A stretch of DNA of 64,000 nucleotides from positions 1 through 64,000 of the forward strand of contig JAOAAK010000020.1 in the NCBI GenBank assembly GCA_026418905.1, given 5' to 3'. Of the stretch, positions 26,412 through 35,964 are shown piece after piece. Each line of letters begins with the position of its first letter. Position 1 is the stretch's first letter. The position numbers and the translations under genes were made by a program. The notes under the pieces were generated by a model that worked only from the letters and a program-made list of their open reading frames with translations, was not told the origin of the DNA and searched no databases. The stretch is from Bacteroidales bacterium (GTDB lineage: Bacteria; Bacteroidota; Bacteroidia; Bacteroidales; DTU049).

Positions 26412-27509
26412 TTAAAAATATTGAACTTTGTTTTGTTTCTTATACATTTTTACGTTTGCAAAATTAGAGAATTTGGAAATTAAATTAAACAATTTTTTCA
26501 ATCCAACATATTCCATTTCATAGTGACCTGCATCAATTAACCAAATTTTTTCGTAAGCATCAATAAAATCATGATATCTAATATCTGATGTGATGAATGC
26601 ATCGGCGCCTAGCTTCAATGCTTGCCTAAGCAAACCTATGCCTGATCCACCACAAAGAGCAACTTTATGAATACGAGAAGAATTACCAACAACAAAACGT
26701 AAAATGGGCATGTCAAACACATCTTTTACCTTTTTTAATAATTCCTCTGGAGGTAATGGAACAGGAAGCATTCCTGCAACTCCTAAGCCTACCTGTGGCC
26801 AGTTATTTTCGAGTGGGTAGATGTCGTATGCAACTTCTTCATACGGATGCGCAGCAAATAGTGCCTCAAGAATTTTATCTTCAAGATCAACAGGATAAAT
26901 CGTTTCAACTCTAGTCTCAGGTTCTTTATGGAGCTGACCTTTGTTTCCGACAAAAGGATTGGTTTGTTCGTTACCTCTGAATGTCCCGTAACCTTCGACG
27001 TTGTAACTACATGAGTCATAATTTCCTATGACTCCTGCTCCAGCTTTAAAAATAGCCTCTCTGACTTTTTCGACGTAATCATGTGGACAAAAAGTGACGA
27101 GTTTGCGCAATTTCTTTCTTTCAGGCTCTAAAATTTGAACATTCTCCAAACCAAGAGCTTCTGCAATGGAAAAATTTACTCCATATCGACTCTTATCCAG
27201 ATTTGTATGGAGGGTAAAAACGCAGATTTGATGTGTTATGCAATATGAAATAATTTTTCCATACTCCGACTCAAGAGGAATGTTCCTGAGAGGATGAAAA
27301 AACAAAGGATGATGTGAAATCACCAAATTTGCATCATTTTCATGAGCAAATTGCAATACATTCATGTCTACATCTACACATAAAACCACTCCTTTGAGTT
27401 CAAGAGAAGTATCGCCTATCTGTAGACCCGAGTTATCGTAATTTTCTTGCCAACTGACAGGAATGAATTGTTCAAGATTGATTAAAAATTCTTTAATCGT
27501 AAATTTCAT
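26412..27509 (-). CDS. Nif3-like dinuclear metal-centre protein (DUF34/YqfO type)
   Basis: The product is 365 aa from the ATG at 27509 (MKFTIKEFLINLEQFIPVSW). A longer frame starting at 27584 would run through the divergent promoter region and is rejected. Metal-binding motifs are ISHHPLFF near residue 70 and TSDIRYHDFIDA plus IDAGHYEMEYVG near the C-terminus. The middle holds the YqfO-type CutA-like insert (about 130-235, with HPYEEVAYDIYPL). The family is widespread and forms hexamers; reported links include GTP cyclohydrolase I-like metal handling, but the reaction is not established. Confidence 0.9.
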   Translation of the reverse strand: MKFTIKEFLINLEQFIPVSWQENYDNSGLQIGDTSLELKGVVLCVDVDMNVLQFAHENDANLVISHHPLFFHPLRNIPLESEYGKIISYCITHQICVFTLHTNLDKSRYGVNFSIAEALGLENVQILEPERKKLRKLVTFCPHDYVEKVREAIFKAGAGVIGNYDSCSYNVEGYGTFRGNEQTNPFVGNKGQLHKEPETRVETIYPVDLEDKILEALFAAHPYEEVAYDIYPLENNWPQVGLGVAGMLPVPLPPEELLKKVKDVFDMPILRFVVGNSSRIHKVALCGGSGIGLLRQALKLGADAFITSDIRYHDFIDAYEKIWLIDAGHYEMEYVGLKKLFNLISKFSNFANVKMYKKQNKVQYF

Positions 27510-27518
27510 GACATTTCT

Positions 27519-27540
27519 TAATTTTGCTTTTACAAAAATA
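27519..27540. promoter_or_regulatory. Overlapping divergent -7 elements between nif3-like and T9SS gene
   Basis: TAATTTTG on the plus strand (27519-27526) ends 20 bases before the ATG at 27547. TATTTTTG on the minus strand (27540-27533) ends 23 bases before the ATG at 27509. Only 37 bases separate the two starts, so the two promoters must overlap and may exclude each other. Confidence 0.5.
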
Positions 27541-27546
27541 TGTTTT

Positions 27547-28848
27547 ATGAAAAAATCTGGTTTTATTTTGACATGTGTAGTCATTTTTAGTTTGAACTCA
27601 CAAGTTTTTTATTCAGGTTTTGAATCATGGACTGGTGGAATTCCTGATCAGTGGAATGGAGTTCAGACAAACATCGGAAGTGCTAACATTATTCAAGTTA
27701 CATCCGGAGCCTTGGAAGGTAATTTTGCTGTTAAGCTTGTCAATTCTTCGAGCACACATAAAAGGTTTACAACCAAGTCACTTTCGATCAATGCAGGAGA
27801 AACATATAAAATCACTTTCTATGCAAGAGGGGGTGGAGATGTGCGTGTGGGTTTATACGATGGCAATGCTTCGCAAAATCAATATTCTTCTTACACAACA
27901 TTAAACAATGCTAGTAACTGGACAAAAATAACAGCCATGCTCACGGCTGATACTACGTCTACTGTAGCTGAATTTATCATCTCTGTGAGAAATACCAATA
28001 ATTCTCTCGGTGACATTCAAGTTGACTCTTTCTACGTTCAAGTAGCAAATGCTCCAGAAGTTTCTGTTCAAAACATTCAATATACAACAAATACTTCAGG
28101 AAGTAGCCCTTATGCAGGTCAAGTAGTTAAAACTCGAGGAGTAGTAACTGCCGTATATCCAACTAAAGGATATTGGATTCAAAATGGCTCAGGTCCTTAT
28201 TCTGGCTTGTATATTTATGATCCTAATCATTCACCTACTTTAGGGGACAGCATCGAAATCGTAGGACTGGTAGAAGAATATTACGATCTGACTGAAATGA
28301 AAAATATTTCTATTTACCAAGTCCTTAGTTCTGGTAATTCTCTGAAATACACTAATATTACACCTGCACAAGGTAACACTGAAGCTTTTGAATCTGTCCT
28401 CGTTCAACTCAATAACGTTGTATGTATTAATACCAATGCTGGTTATGGCATGTGGACTGTAGGCGATGGAATGGACACACTTCTAGTCGATGACGTTCTT
28501 TATGCTTTTTCTCCCTCTCTAAATGCTCATTATAATATTAAAGGAGTTATATACTACAGTTATTCTCAGTATAAAGTTTTACCACGCTTCGATACAGATA
28601 TACAACAAATTACCACAAGTATTCAAGAATATGAAGACATTGCCGTGTATCCAAATCCTTTTTCAAGCTATCTTTACTTACAGGGACTTTATGGTACTCT
28701 TTCAATTTACAACTTAGCAGGCAAACTCATGCACGAAGAAATTATATCAAATCCACAAATAGACCTCAATCACTTAAAACCAGCCATTTATATTGTAAAA
28801 ATCAAAAATAACAATGAAGTACATAATTTTGTAATCGTAAAAGAATAG
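27547..28848 (+). CDS. Secreted protein with carbohydrate-binding-like and OB-fold domains, T9SS sorting domain
   Basis: The product is 433 aa from the ATG at 27547; the longer frame from 27463 overlaps nif3 and lacks a signal peptide at its start. A signal peptide (MKKSGFILTCVVIFSLNSQ) precedes a beta-sandwich of carbohydrate-binding type (about 22-170, with GFESWTGGIPDQWNG). Next is an OB-fold region (about 185-340, with VVKTRGVVTAVYPTKGYWIQ and LGDSIEIVGLVEEYYDLTE) like that found beside secreted nucleases (YhcR/DUF5689 type). The C-terminus is a T9SS sorting domain (VYPNPFSSYLYL, YNLAGKLMHEE). No nuclease catalytic domain is present. It sits 11 bases before the PASTA gene. Confidence 0.78.
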   Translation: MKKSGFILTCVVIFSLNSQVFYSGFESWTGGIPDQWNGVQTNIGSANIIQVTSGALEGNFAVKLVNSSSTHKRFTTKSLSINAGETYKITFYARGGGDVRVGLYDGNASQNQYSSYTTLNNASNWTKITAMLTADTTSTVAEFIISVRNTNNSLGDIQVDSFYVQVANAPEVSVQNIQYTTNTSGSSPYAGQVVKTRGVVTAVYPTKGYWIQNGSGPYSGLYIYDPNHSPTLGDSIEIVGLVEEYYDLTEMKNISIYQVLSSGNSLKYTNITPAQGNTEAFESVLVQLNNVVCINTNAGYGMWTVGDGMDTLLVDDVLYAFSPSLNAHYNIKGVIYYSYSQYKVLPRFDTDIQQITTSIQEYEDIAVYPNPFSSYLYLQGLYGTLSIYNLAGKLMHEEIISNPQIDLNHLKPAIYIVKIKNNNEVHNFVIVKE

Positions 28849-28859
28849 ATTTTCAAAGT

Positions 28860-29621
28860 ATGTCTTTTTTTAGTTTAATCACTAAAAAATACTTCTGGAA
28901 GCATACTTTGCTTATGCTTTTTATTACTTTCATACTTGTTTTATTAATCCAAATTTTCTTACGTTTCATTACATTTCACGGAGAAAAACTTGAAGTTCCT
29001 GATTTTACGGGAATGAATATCGTTGAACTTCAAGTCAATAAAGAATTTAGGCATTTTCAATTTGAGGTGATAGATTCCGTCTATAATAACGATAAAAATC
29101 CTGGAACAGTTGTTTCGCAAATTCCTTCACCGGGCTCATTCGTAAAAAAGGGACGCAAAATATATCTTACCATTATTTCTTTTTCGCCTGAAATGACAAA
29201 GATGCCCAATCTGATTGATTTATCCTTGCGAGAATCACAAGCTATTTTAAAAACTTACGGTCTTAAAATAGGTAAAATAGAATATGTACCTGATATTGGC
29301 AGAACAGTCATTCGAGCTAAGTATAAGGGAAACGTCATTGCATGGGGAGCTCCCATTCCCAAAGGTTCAAAAGTTGATTTGGTAGTAGGAAACGGAAGTA
29401 GAAGTGTGGATTCTGAGGAAGAAATCATTGTTCCCAAACTAATCGGTCTATCAAGAACAAAAGCACTCGAAAAAATTAGTTCATGTGGCCTCAGTGTGGG
29501 AAAAGAAGTTTTCCTGAACAATGAAATTAAAAACGACGATCAATATCGTGTGGTAAAACAAAAACCCGGACAATCTCAAAAAGTCGACTATGGAACAGAA
29601 ATTGACCTTTGGTATGAATAG
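28860..29621 (+). CDS. Membrane-anchored PASTA-domain protein
   Basis: The 253-aa protein has a short cytoplasmic N-terminus, one membrane helix (about 15-38, HTLLMLFITFILVLLIQIFL), and three PASTA domains in the periplasm: VPDFTGMNIVELQ (about 46), MPNLIDLSLRESQAIL (about 113) and VPKLIGLSRTKALEKI (about 190), each closing with a 'P.PG..V..G..(I/V)' turn. PASTA domains in penicillin-binding proteins and Ser/Thr kinases bind peptidoglycan precursors; here no kinase or transpeptidase domain is attached. It may help position cell-wall or envelope enzymes, which is inference. It overlaps the next gene by eight bases. Confidence 0.88.
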   Translation: MSFFSLITKKYFWKHTLLMLFITFILVLLIQIFLRFITFHGEKLEVPDFTGMNIVELQVNKEFRHFQFEVIDSVYNNDKNPGTVVSQIPSPGSFVKKGRKIYLTIISFSPEMTKMPNLIDLSLRESQAILKTYGLKIGKIEYVPDIGRTVIRAKYKGNVIAWGAPIPKGSKVDLVVGNGSRSVDSEEEIIVPKLIGLSRTKALEKISSCGLSVGKEVFLNNEIKNDDQYRVVKQKPGQSQKVDYGTEIDLWYE

Positions 29622-31467
29622 TAAATTCTTTCCTCTACTTCTTTTGCTTACGATTTCTTTTTCAATGATTTCTCAAGAAATAATTTCATCTTGTCATGTT
29701 TTCCCACCCCATTCATTCTGTTCTTCAACTAAATCTAATCCGATTAAATTGCCTTTTTATGAAGATTTTTCCAGTACTTATGGAAACGTTGATTCTTCCA
29801 AATTCTCTGCTAGCACCAGCTTTGTGAACAGAACTTTTGCCATTAATCCTCCAACTGTTGGAACTTTACTTTTTGATGCTTTAAATGAAAGAGGCGAAAT
29901 ATACGCTCACGGGAACACTTATCACTTCTTAGCCGATTCGCTACTTTCCAGACCCATACGACTTGATTCCATTTTTATTGGAATTCCTCACAAGACAACG
30001 CCTGCCGATAGTATTTATTTTAGTTTTTTCTATCAGCCACAAGGGATTGGTGAAGCCCCTGATCAAAATGATTCATTAATACTTGAATTTTTCAATCCAA
30101 CGCTTAACACATGGAATAGAGTATGGGCTTCAGCGGGACGATCTTTTCAACAATTCATTCAAGAATATCCTACTGGCTGGGCATATGTGATAATTCCTAT
30201 CATTGACACTACATATTACCGCCATAATTTTCAATTTAAATTTAAAAATTATGCTAGTTACGCTAACAATCAATTTCCTACATGGTCAAGCAACGGTGAC
30301 TATTGGCTTATTGACGCTATTTATTTGAACTCTCAACGAACCATACATGACTCCTTACCAGCTGATTTGGCTTTTAAAACTGACATGATTACCATCCTCA
30401 AAGATTATACGTCTATGCCATGGAATCAATTCTTGAATTCCCCAAGTGCAATAAAAACATCTATTTCCCTACCCTACAAAAATCACTCTTCACAAATTCT
30501 TAATGTATCAGAACTCATCAAGGCAAAAGAACTTTCCGGAAATGGAACCAATTTCATATCCCCTTTACTCGCCAACAATCTTTTTCCATACAAAGATACT
30601 GCTTTTTATCGTCAACCCATTCCTTTTACTCTAAGTTCTACTAAAACAAAAAATGTTGATTTTAAGATTCAATTTTGCATTAATACCAATACCATTGCAG
30701 ATTCATTCCAATCCAATGATACCATTACCATATACCAACGATTTTATAATTTTTTTGCTATTGATGATGGAAGTGCCGAAGCTGGTTATGGTCTTTCGGT
30801 TGCCAATGGAGAGTTCACCCTACAATTTACTTTATACAAGCCTGACACTTTGAGGGCAATTTTACTGTTTTTTAATCCAGTCTTTTTTGAACCGTCTGAA
30901 ATACCATTTTTTGATCTTGTTATTCGTAAGGATGAAAATGGTTTTCCAGGAAATATTATATATCAAAAAACTTATCTTGAACCAATTTACGATGGATACC
31001 AATACATCAATTATGTTCTGGACGAACCGGTTGTTATTCAAGGAAAAATATACATTGGAATACGACAACACTTAGATGAATCGATTAACATAGGATTTGA
31101 TCTCAACACGCCAAACAATAATCGTTTATTTTTCAATGTAAATGGTACATGGTATAACTCTCTTTATAATGGTGTTCCCATGATTAGAGCTGTTGTTGGT
31201 CAAAGTTCTGAACCTTATGTCTCTTCCAATGTTCTCGAATCGCAACCTCTTTTATTTCCTCACCCTTGTCCAAGAGGTAATTACCTTTTTCTGAACCTGC
31301 AGGAACCAACCAAAATTTTCTTATACAATCTGGATGGAAAATTACTTTACGAATCAACTTCTTGTGAAAATAAAGTTTTTATACCTACAGAAATGACACC
31401 TGGATTTTATTTGATGAAAATTAAGACTTCTTCTGCTGAATATTATCAACAGATTATCATTCAATGA
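29614..31467 (+). CDS. Secreted T9SS-sorted protein of unknown function
   Basis: The product is 617 aa from the ATG at 29614; the frame from 29590 would add eight residues before the signal peptide. Residues 1-20 are a signal peptide (MNSKFFPLLLLLTISFSMIS). The bulk is beta-rich with 'LPFYEDFSS', 'SIYFSFFYQPQGIG' and 'DYWLIDAIYLN' segments seen in Bacteroidota gliding- or adhesin-associated proteins with a MAM/jellyroll-like fold. The C-terminus (about 540-617, with LFLNLQEPTKIFLYNLDGKL and TPGFYLMKI) is a T9SS sorting domain. No catalytic motif was found. It is the third gene of an apparent operon ending with the RluD-type synthase. Confidence 0.75.
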   Translation: MNSKFFPLLLLLTISFSMISQEIISSCHVFPPHSFCSSTKSNPIKLPFYEDFSSTYGNVDSSKFSASTSFVNRTFAINPPTVGTLLFDALNERGEIYAHGNTYHFLADSLLSRPIRLDSIFIGIPHKTTPADSIYFSFFYQPQGIGEAPDQNDSLILEFFNPTLNTWNRVWASAGRSFQQFIQEYPTGWAYVIIPIIDTTYYRHNFQFKFKNYASYANNQFPTWSSNGDYWLIDAIYLNSQRTIHDSLPADLAFKTDMITILKDYTSMPWNQFLNSPSAIKTSISLPYKNHSSQILNVSELIKAKELSGNGTNFISPLLANNLFPYKDTAFYRQPIPFTLSSTKTKNVDFKIQFCINTNTIADSFQSNDTITIYQRFYNFFAIDDGSAEAGYGLSVANGEFTLQFTLYKPDTLRAILLFFNPVFFEPSEIPFFDLVIRKDENGFPGNIIYQKTYLEPIYDGYQYINYVLDEPVVIQGKIYIGIRQHLDESINIGFDLNTPNNNRLFFNVNGTWYNSLYNGVPMIRAVVGQSSEPYVSSNVLESQPLLFPHPCPRGNYLFLNLQEPTKIFLYNLDGKLLYESTSCENKVFIPTEMTPGFYLMKIKTSSAEYYQQIIIQ

Positions 31468-32501
31468 ACGATCTAACATTAACAACAGAAAATCTTGCTG
31501 ATAGCGAAGATTTTACGAGCGATTTGTATGAACATTATCGCATAGTGGTAGATCCTGGTCAAGAGCCTTTTCGAATCGATAAATATTTAACTCAAAGACT
31601 TCCTTACGTTAGTCGTAGCAAGATTCAGCACGCCATTAAGGCTGAAGCTATACTTGTCAATGATCATCCTATCAAATCTAATTATCTCGTTAAACCCCAC
31701 GATGTTATCAGAGTTCTATTACCTCGCCCACCTGTCGATATAAAAATTTTTCCTCAAAATATACCTATCGATATGATATATGAAGATCGATGGTTGATCA
31801 TTGTTAATAAAAAACCAGGTATGGTCGTCCATCCAGGCTATAATAATTACGATCAAACACTACTTCATGCCTTGCTCTATCATTTTGAACAACATGGAGA
31901 AACCCATGCACAACCCTATCTCGTGCATCGTATTGATAAGGATACTTCAGGATTAATAGTTGTAGCTAAAGATGAATATGTTCAGACTCATCTGGCGAGA
32001 CAGTTTTTTGAACACAGCATTCAGCGCAAATACATTGCACTTATTTGGGGCAATATCGATACAAACGAAGGAGTTATTGAAGGTTATTTAAGTCGTAACC
32101 CTAAAGATAGAAGAAAAATCATCCTTCATGCAGACGAAAACAAAGGAAAGTATTCAAAAACATTTTTTCGCGTGCTGGAACGTTTTGATTTTATGACTTT
32201 AGTCGAGTGCCAACTTGCTACAGGCAGAACACATCAAATTCGAGCTCATTTCGCATCAATTAAACATCCCCTGTTTGGAGATCCTCTGTACGGAGGTAAT
32301 GAGATTATTATCCATAGCACACGACCAAAATTCAAACAATTTATATCGAATTTGTTTTCGTTTTTTCCACGACAGGCTTTACATGCTAAGGAATTAGGTT
32401 TTTTTCACCCTATCTTAAATCAAAACCTTCTGTTTAGCTCCAGTTTACCTCCTGATTTTCAAATGTTGATTAACAAGATCCATGCATACATAAACACCTA
32501 A
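31464..32501 (+). CDS. RluD-family 23S rRNA pseudouridine synthase
   Basis: The enzyme isomerises uridine to pseudouridine in large-subunit rRNA. The 345 aa include an N-terminal S4 RNA-binding domain (about 30-90, RIDKYLTQRLPYVSRSKIQHAI), the catalytic motif VHRIDKDTSGLIVVAK with Asp in HRIDKDTSG (about 150-158), and the C-terminal signature TGRTHQIRAHFASIKHPLFGDPLYGG. It belongs to the RluA/RluD group; RluD is likely given the S4 domain and length, but the exact target sites cannot be read. Its ATG overlaps the upstream stop by four bases. Confidence 0.93.
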   Translation: MNDLTLTTENLADSEDFTSDLYEHYRIVVDPGQEPFRIDKYLTQRLPYVSRSKIQHAIKAEAILVNDHPIKSNYLVKPHDVIRVLLPRPPVDIKIFPQNIPIDMIYEDRWLIIVNKKPGMVVHPGYNNYDQTLLHALLYHFEQHGETHAQPYLVHRIDKDTSGLIVVAKDEYVQTHLARQFFEHSIQRKYIALIWGNIDTNEGVIEGYLSRNPKDRRKIILHADENKGKYSKTFFRVLERFDFMTLVECQLATGRTHQIRAHFASIKHPLFGDPLYGGNEIIIHSTRPKFKQFISNLFSFFPRQALHAKELGFFHPILNQNLLFSSSLPPDFQMLINKIHAYINT

Positions 32502-32579
32502 AACATGTATCAATTTTTTTAATAACAACAATCATTTGTTTTTTTTAAAAAAGATTTCAAATAATTTTTGCGAATATCA

Positions 32580-32587
32580 TAGTTTTG
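32580..32587 (+). promoter_or_regulatory. -7 promoter element for the mce-mmdA operon
   Basis: TAGTTTTG matches TAnnTTTG and ends 16 bases before the mce ATG. Confidence 0.4.
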
Positions 32588-32603
32588 TAGAAACGACAGG
32601 ATT

Positions 32604-33020
32604 ATGAAAATTTCTCATATTGAACACATAGGGATTGCCGTTAAAAACCTCGAAGAGAGTATCAAGTTTTATGAAAATTTATTAGGCATAACTTGTTACG
32701 CCATAGAAGAGGTTGCTGACCAGAAAGTTAAAACAGCTTTTTTCTTAGTGGGGCAAACAAAAATTGAATTACTTGAAAGCACCGACCCCGATGGACCTAT
32801 TGCTAAATTTATCGAAAAAAAAGGCGAAGGCATTCACCATATTGCATTTGCTACTGATGAAATTGAAAATCAATTACAAAGGTTAAAAGAGACTGGAATT
32901 GTACTTATTGATGAAAAACCAAGGAAAGGCGCTGAAAACCTCGATATTGCTTTTTTACATCCCAAATCAACAGGTGGTGTTTTGATAGAACTGTGTGAAA
33001 ATAAGAACAAAAACAAGTAA
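32604..33020 (+). CDS. mce: Methylmalonyl-CoA epimerase
   Basis: It interconverts (2R)- and (2S)-methylmalonyl-CoA. The 138-aa vicinal-oxygen-chelate protein has metal ligands in [14 protein letters not shown] (His near residue 7), [15 protein letters not shown] (His) and GGVLIELCE (Glu). It heads a five-gene run with the methylmalonyl-CoA decarboxylase subunits, which fixes its pathway: epimerised methylmalonyl-CoA is decarboxylated to propionyl-CoA. Methylmalonyl-CoA mutase genes are not in the window. Confidence 0.95.
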   Translation: MKISHIEHIGIAVKNLEESIKFYENLLGITCYAIEEVADQKVKTAFFLVGQTKIELLESTDPDGPIAKFIEKKGEGIHHIAFATDEIENQLQRLKETGIVLIDEKPRKGAENLDIAFLHPKSTGGVLIELCENKNKNK

Positions 33021-33026
33021 AATCAT

Positions 33027-34586
33027 ATGTCGATAGAAGATAAAATTAGGGAATTACTTGAAAAGCGAGAACTAGCTCGTTTAGGGGGTGGAAAAGAGAA
33101 AATCGAAGCTCAACACGCTAAAGGTAAATACACTGCACGTGAACGCATACATATGTTGTTAGATGAAGGATCCTTCGAAGAATTCGACATGTTTGTATCC
33201 CATCGTTGCCATGACTTTGGAATGGAGAAACAAAGAATTTTATCCGACGGAGTAGTTACCGGTTACGGAACAATCGATGGGAGACTTGTGTATCTTTACA
33301 GTCAAGATTTCACTGTATTCGGAGGTTCACTTTCAGAAACATATGCAAATAAAATTTGTAAGATCATGGATCATGCTTTGCGTGTTGGTGCTCCGATCAT
33401 AGGTTTTAATGATTCTGGAGGTGCTCGAATTCAAGAAGGTGTAAGAAGCCTTGGAGGTTATGCTGAAATCTTCGAGCGGAATATTTTAGCATCAGGTGTA
33501 GTCCCTCAAATATCACTGATTTATGGCCCTTGTGCTGGAGGTGCAGTATATTCTCCTGCCCTTACTGATTTTATCATCATGAGCAAACGCAACAGCTACA
33601 TGTTCGTAACTGGACCGAAAGTAGTTAAAGTTGTTACAGGTGAAGTTGTCACAGAAGAAGAATTAGGAGGGGCCATGATTCATGCTGCCAAATCAGGAGT
33701 AGCTCATTTTGTTACTGAAACTGAAGAAGATGGCATATTACTCGTGCGTAAACTTTTAAGCTATTTACCTTCTAATAACCTCGAAGATCCACCTTTTATT
33801 CCCACAGATGATCCTATTGACAGACTAGACGATGAGTTAAACTATATCATTCCAGAAAATCCTAATAAACCATATGATGTTAAAAAAATCATCCTTTCTA
33901 TTGTTGACAATCATGAATTTCTCGAAGTTCATCAGCTTTATGCTCCTAATATTGTAGTCGGTTTTGCAAGAATGGGTGGTATGACTGTCGGCATTGTTGC
34001 AAATCAGCCAAACTATTTGGCAGGAGTTTTGGATTGCGATGCAAGCAGAAAAGCAGCACGTTTTGTTCGCTTTTGTGACGCCTTTAACATTCCCATCGTG
34101 ACATTAGTAGATGTTCCTGGTTTCATGCCTGGGACACAACAAGAATACAACGGAATTATCATTCACGGAGCTAAATTACTTTATGCATATGGAGAAGCCA
34201 CTGTTCCTAAAATTACTGTGACACTACGTAAGTCTTATGGCGGAGCTCATGATGTTATGGGATCAAAACAGCTAAGAACAGATATCAACTATGCCTGGCC
34301 AACAGCAGAAATTGCTGTTATGGGTGCTCGTGGAGCTGTAGAAATTATAGAAGCTAAAAGGCTTGCTCAAATTACTGATGAAGAAGAACGCCGTAAATTC
34401 ATTGAAGAAAAAGAACGTGAATACCGTGAAAAATTTGCTTCTCCTTACCAAGCTGCTCGCTATGGTTATATCGACGATATTATTGAACCAAGAAATACTC
34501 GTTTTCGGATCGTAAGAGCTCTGCAATCTCTCTCAACCAAGAAACAAACATTACCCCCTAAAAAACATAGTAACTTGCCCCTTTAA
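33027..34586 (+). CDS. mmdA: Methylmalonyl-CoA decarboxylase / acyl-CoA carboxyltransferase alpha subunit
   Basis: This 519-aa carboxyltransferase carries CO2 between acyl-CoA and biotin. Motifs of the family are [62 protein letters not shown] and [15 protein letters not shown]. With the downstream biotin carrier, OadB-type membrane subunit and OadG-like subunit it forms a sodium-pumping decarboxylase rather than a propionyl-CoA carboxylase, since no biotin carboxylase gene is present. Start follows mce by six bases. Confidence 0.93.
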   Translation: MSIEDKIRELLEKRELARLGGGKEKIEAQHAKGKYTARERIHMLLDEGSFEEFDMFVSHRCHDFGMEKQRILSDGVVTGYGTIDGRLVYLYSQDFTVFGGSLSETYANKICKIMDHALRVGAPIIGFNDSGGARIQEGVRSLGGYAEIFERNILASGVVPQISLIYGPCAGGAVYSPALTDFIIMSKRNSYMFVTGPKVVKVVTGEVVTEEELGGAMIHAAKSGVAHFVTETEEDGILLVRKLLSYLPSNNLEDPPFIPTDDPIDRLDDELNYIIPENPNKPYDVKKIILSIVDNHEFLEVHQLYAPNIVVGFARMGGMTVGIVANQPNYLAGVLDCDASRKAARFVRFCDAFNIPIVTLVDVPGFMPGTQQEYNGIIIHGAKLLYAYGEATVPKITVTLRKSYGGAHDVMGSKQLRTDINYAWPTAEIAVMGARGAVEIIEAKRLAQITDEEERRKFIEEKEREYREKFASPYQAARYGYIDDIIEPRNTRFRIVRALQSLSTKKQTLPPKKHSNLPL

Positions 34587-34598
34587 AACTATATTGAA

Positions 34599-35507
34599 AT
34601 GAAAAACTATCTATTATTTCTTGCTCTCATGCTTTACTTTCCTGTTTTTTCACAAAAACAGGAAGACGTACGAATCAATGAAATTATGGGAATTAACAAA
34701 TCATCTATTATTGATGAATTTGGAAGACATCAACCATGGTGTGAACTTATTAATACTGGATTTGGAACTGTGAACATTTCTGGAATGTACCTTTCAAACG
34801 ATAAAAACAACTTAAAAAAATATCAAATTCCGGCAAATAATAAAATGATTCTACCTCCACAAGGGGTGGTTGTTTTTTTTCTCGATAGTAATGATCATTT
34901 TGGTATTTTTCATACCAATTTTCTACTTAAGCCAAAGGGTAGTCTTTATTTAACCGGCACAGATGGTAAAACAATTATTGATTCAATTTCTTTTTCATTT
35001 GTCTACCCTGACGAGGTCTTGGCACGAATCCCAGATGGAAATGGTAATTGGCAAAAAAGCAATATATTCACCCCTGGTCAATTAAACCAACATGAATTAA
35101 GAAGCAAGACAAATGAAATTTTCTCTACTCATGACCCTTATGGTTTTGCTGTTACTATCATAGCTATGTCTGTAGTTTTTTTTGCATTAATTCTATTAAC
35201 TTTGATATTTTCCTATACAGGAAAATACTTTTCCCGCTCCATACACATTCCGATAAAACTCAAAAAGACAAGTAAAAATAACAAAGATGAAATTGAAGAT
35301 ACTATTGAATTAAGCAGCGAAACAATTGCTGCAATAGCAGCAGCAATTTATCAATATCAGTTACAACTTCATGATCAAGAATCAACTATCCTAACGATAA
35401 AAAAAATAAGCAAACCTTACTCACCATGGAGCTCAAAAATTTATACTTTACGACAATTACCCAATAAAACATATCGTCGATTTAATACAAATCGAAATCA
35501 AGGCTAA
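34599..35507 (+). CDS. Lamin-tail domain fused to OadG-like gamma subunit of the sodium pump
   Basis: The 302-aa protein starts with a signal peptide (MKNYLLFLALMLYFPVFSQ). A lamin-tail domain (about 22-165) follows, with VRINEIMGINKSS, WCELINTG, LSNDKNNLKKYQIP and VVVFFLDSND. Next is one membrane helix with OadG features (about 180-212, GFAVTIIAMSVVFFALILL) and a Lys-rich cytoplasmic segment ending in SSETIAAIAAAIYQYQLQLHD. This last segment matches the cytoplasmic 'E.IAAI.AA' tail of Bacteroidota OadG proteins. Its place between mmdA and the biotin carrier identifies it as the gamma subunit that assembles the complex. The extracytoplasmic LTD is absent from classic OadG and its role is unknown. 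Confidence 0.82.
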   Translation: MKNYLLFLALMLYFPVFSQKQEDVRINEIMGINKSSIIDEFGRHQPWCELINTGFGTVNISGMYLSNDKNNLKKYQIPANNKMILPPQGVVVFFLDSNDHFGIFHTNFLLKPKGSLYLTGTDGKTIIDSISFSFVYPDEVLARIPDGNGNWQKSNIFTPGQLNQHELRSKTNEIFSTHDPYGFAVTIIAMSVVFFALILLTLIFSYTGKYFSRSIHIPIKLKKTSKNNKDEIEDTIELSSETIAAIAAAIYQYQLQLHDQESTILTIKKISKPYSPWSSKIYTLRQLPNKTYRRFNTNRNQG

Positions 35508-35518
35508 GGAGGGAAAAC

Positions 35519-35953
35519 ATGAAAAAATTTTCATTTCAGATTCATGGAAATAAATACGAAGTAGAAATTGAAGAAGCGGAAGGAAAAAATTTGTTGGTCC
35601 AAGTAAATGGTATTCCTTATCAAGTAGTGTTGGAAAAAGAAATTTACGAAGCAAAAACTCCAAAACTTGTTCAAGGAGCAACCATACCTAATACTGACAT
35701 TGCTAACCAAACCAAAAAAACATCACCACCGTCTCTGGGCGGCGCGATTAAATCACCTTTACCTGGTGTCATATTAGAAGTGCATGTTAAAGAAAATGAT
35801 AATGTTTCGATGGGTCAGAAAATCATTACTATTGAAGCTATGAAAATGGAAAACGTCATCTACGCTGATAAAAGTGGCAAAGTAAAAGCAATCAAAGTAA
35901 AAAAAGGTGATAATGTTCTCGAAGGTGATATTTTAATTGAACTTGAAACTTAA
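35519..35953 (+). CDS. Biotin carboxyl carrier protein of the decarboxylase
   Basis: The 144-aa protein has an N-terminal beta domain, a Thr/Pro/Ser/Lys linker (about 55-75) and a C-terminal biotinyl domain. The biotin attachment lysine is in EAMKMEN (near residue 109). It shuttles carboxyl groups from MmdA to the membrane subunit. It is 11 bases after the OadG-like gene and has a good purine-rich ribosome-binding site (AAGGAGGG) six bases before the ATG, unusual in this window and perhaps reflecting a need for high expression. Confidence 0.93.
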   Translation: MKKFSFQIHGNKYEVEIEEAEGKNLLVQVNGIPYQVVLEKEIYEAKTPKLVQGATIPNTDIANQTKKTSPPSLGGAIKSPLPGVILEVHVKENDNVSMGQKIITIEAMKMENVIYADKSGKVKAIKVKKGDNVLEGDILIELET

Positions 35954-35964
35954 AACATAATATT

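Noticed and set aside
33027-34586. Propionyl-CoA carboxylase beta subunit
   Set aside because: The adjacent OadB- and OadG-type membrane subunits and the absence of a biotin carboxylase favour a decarboxylase.
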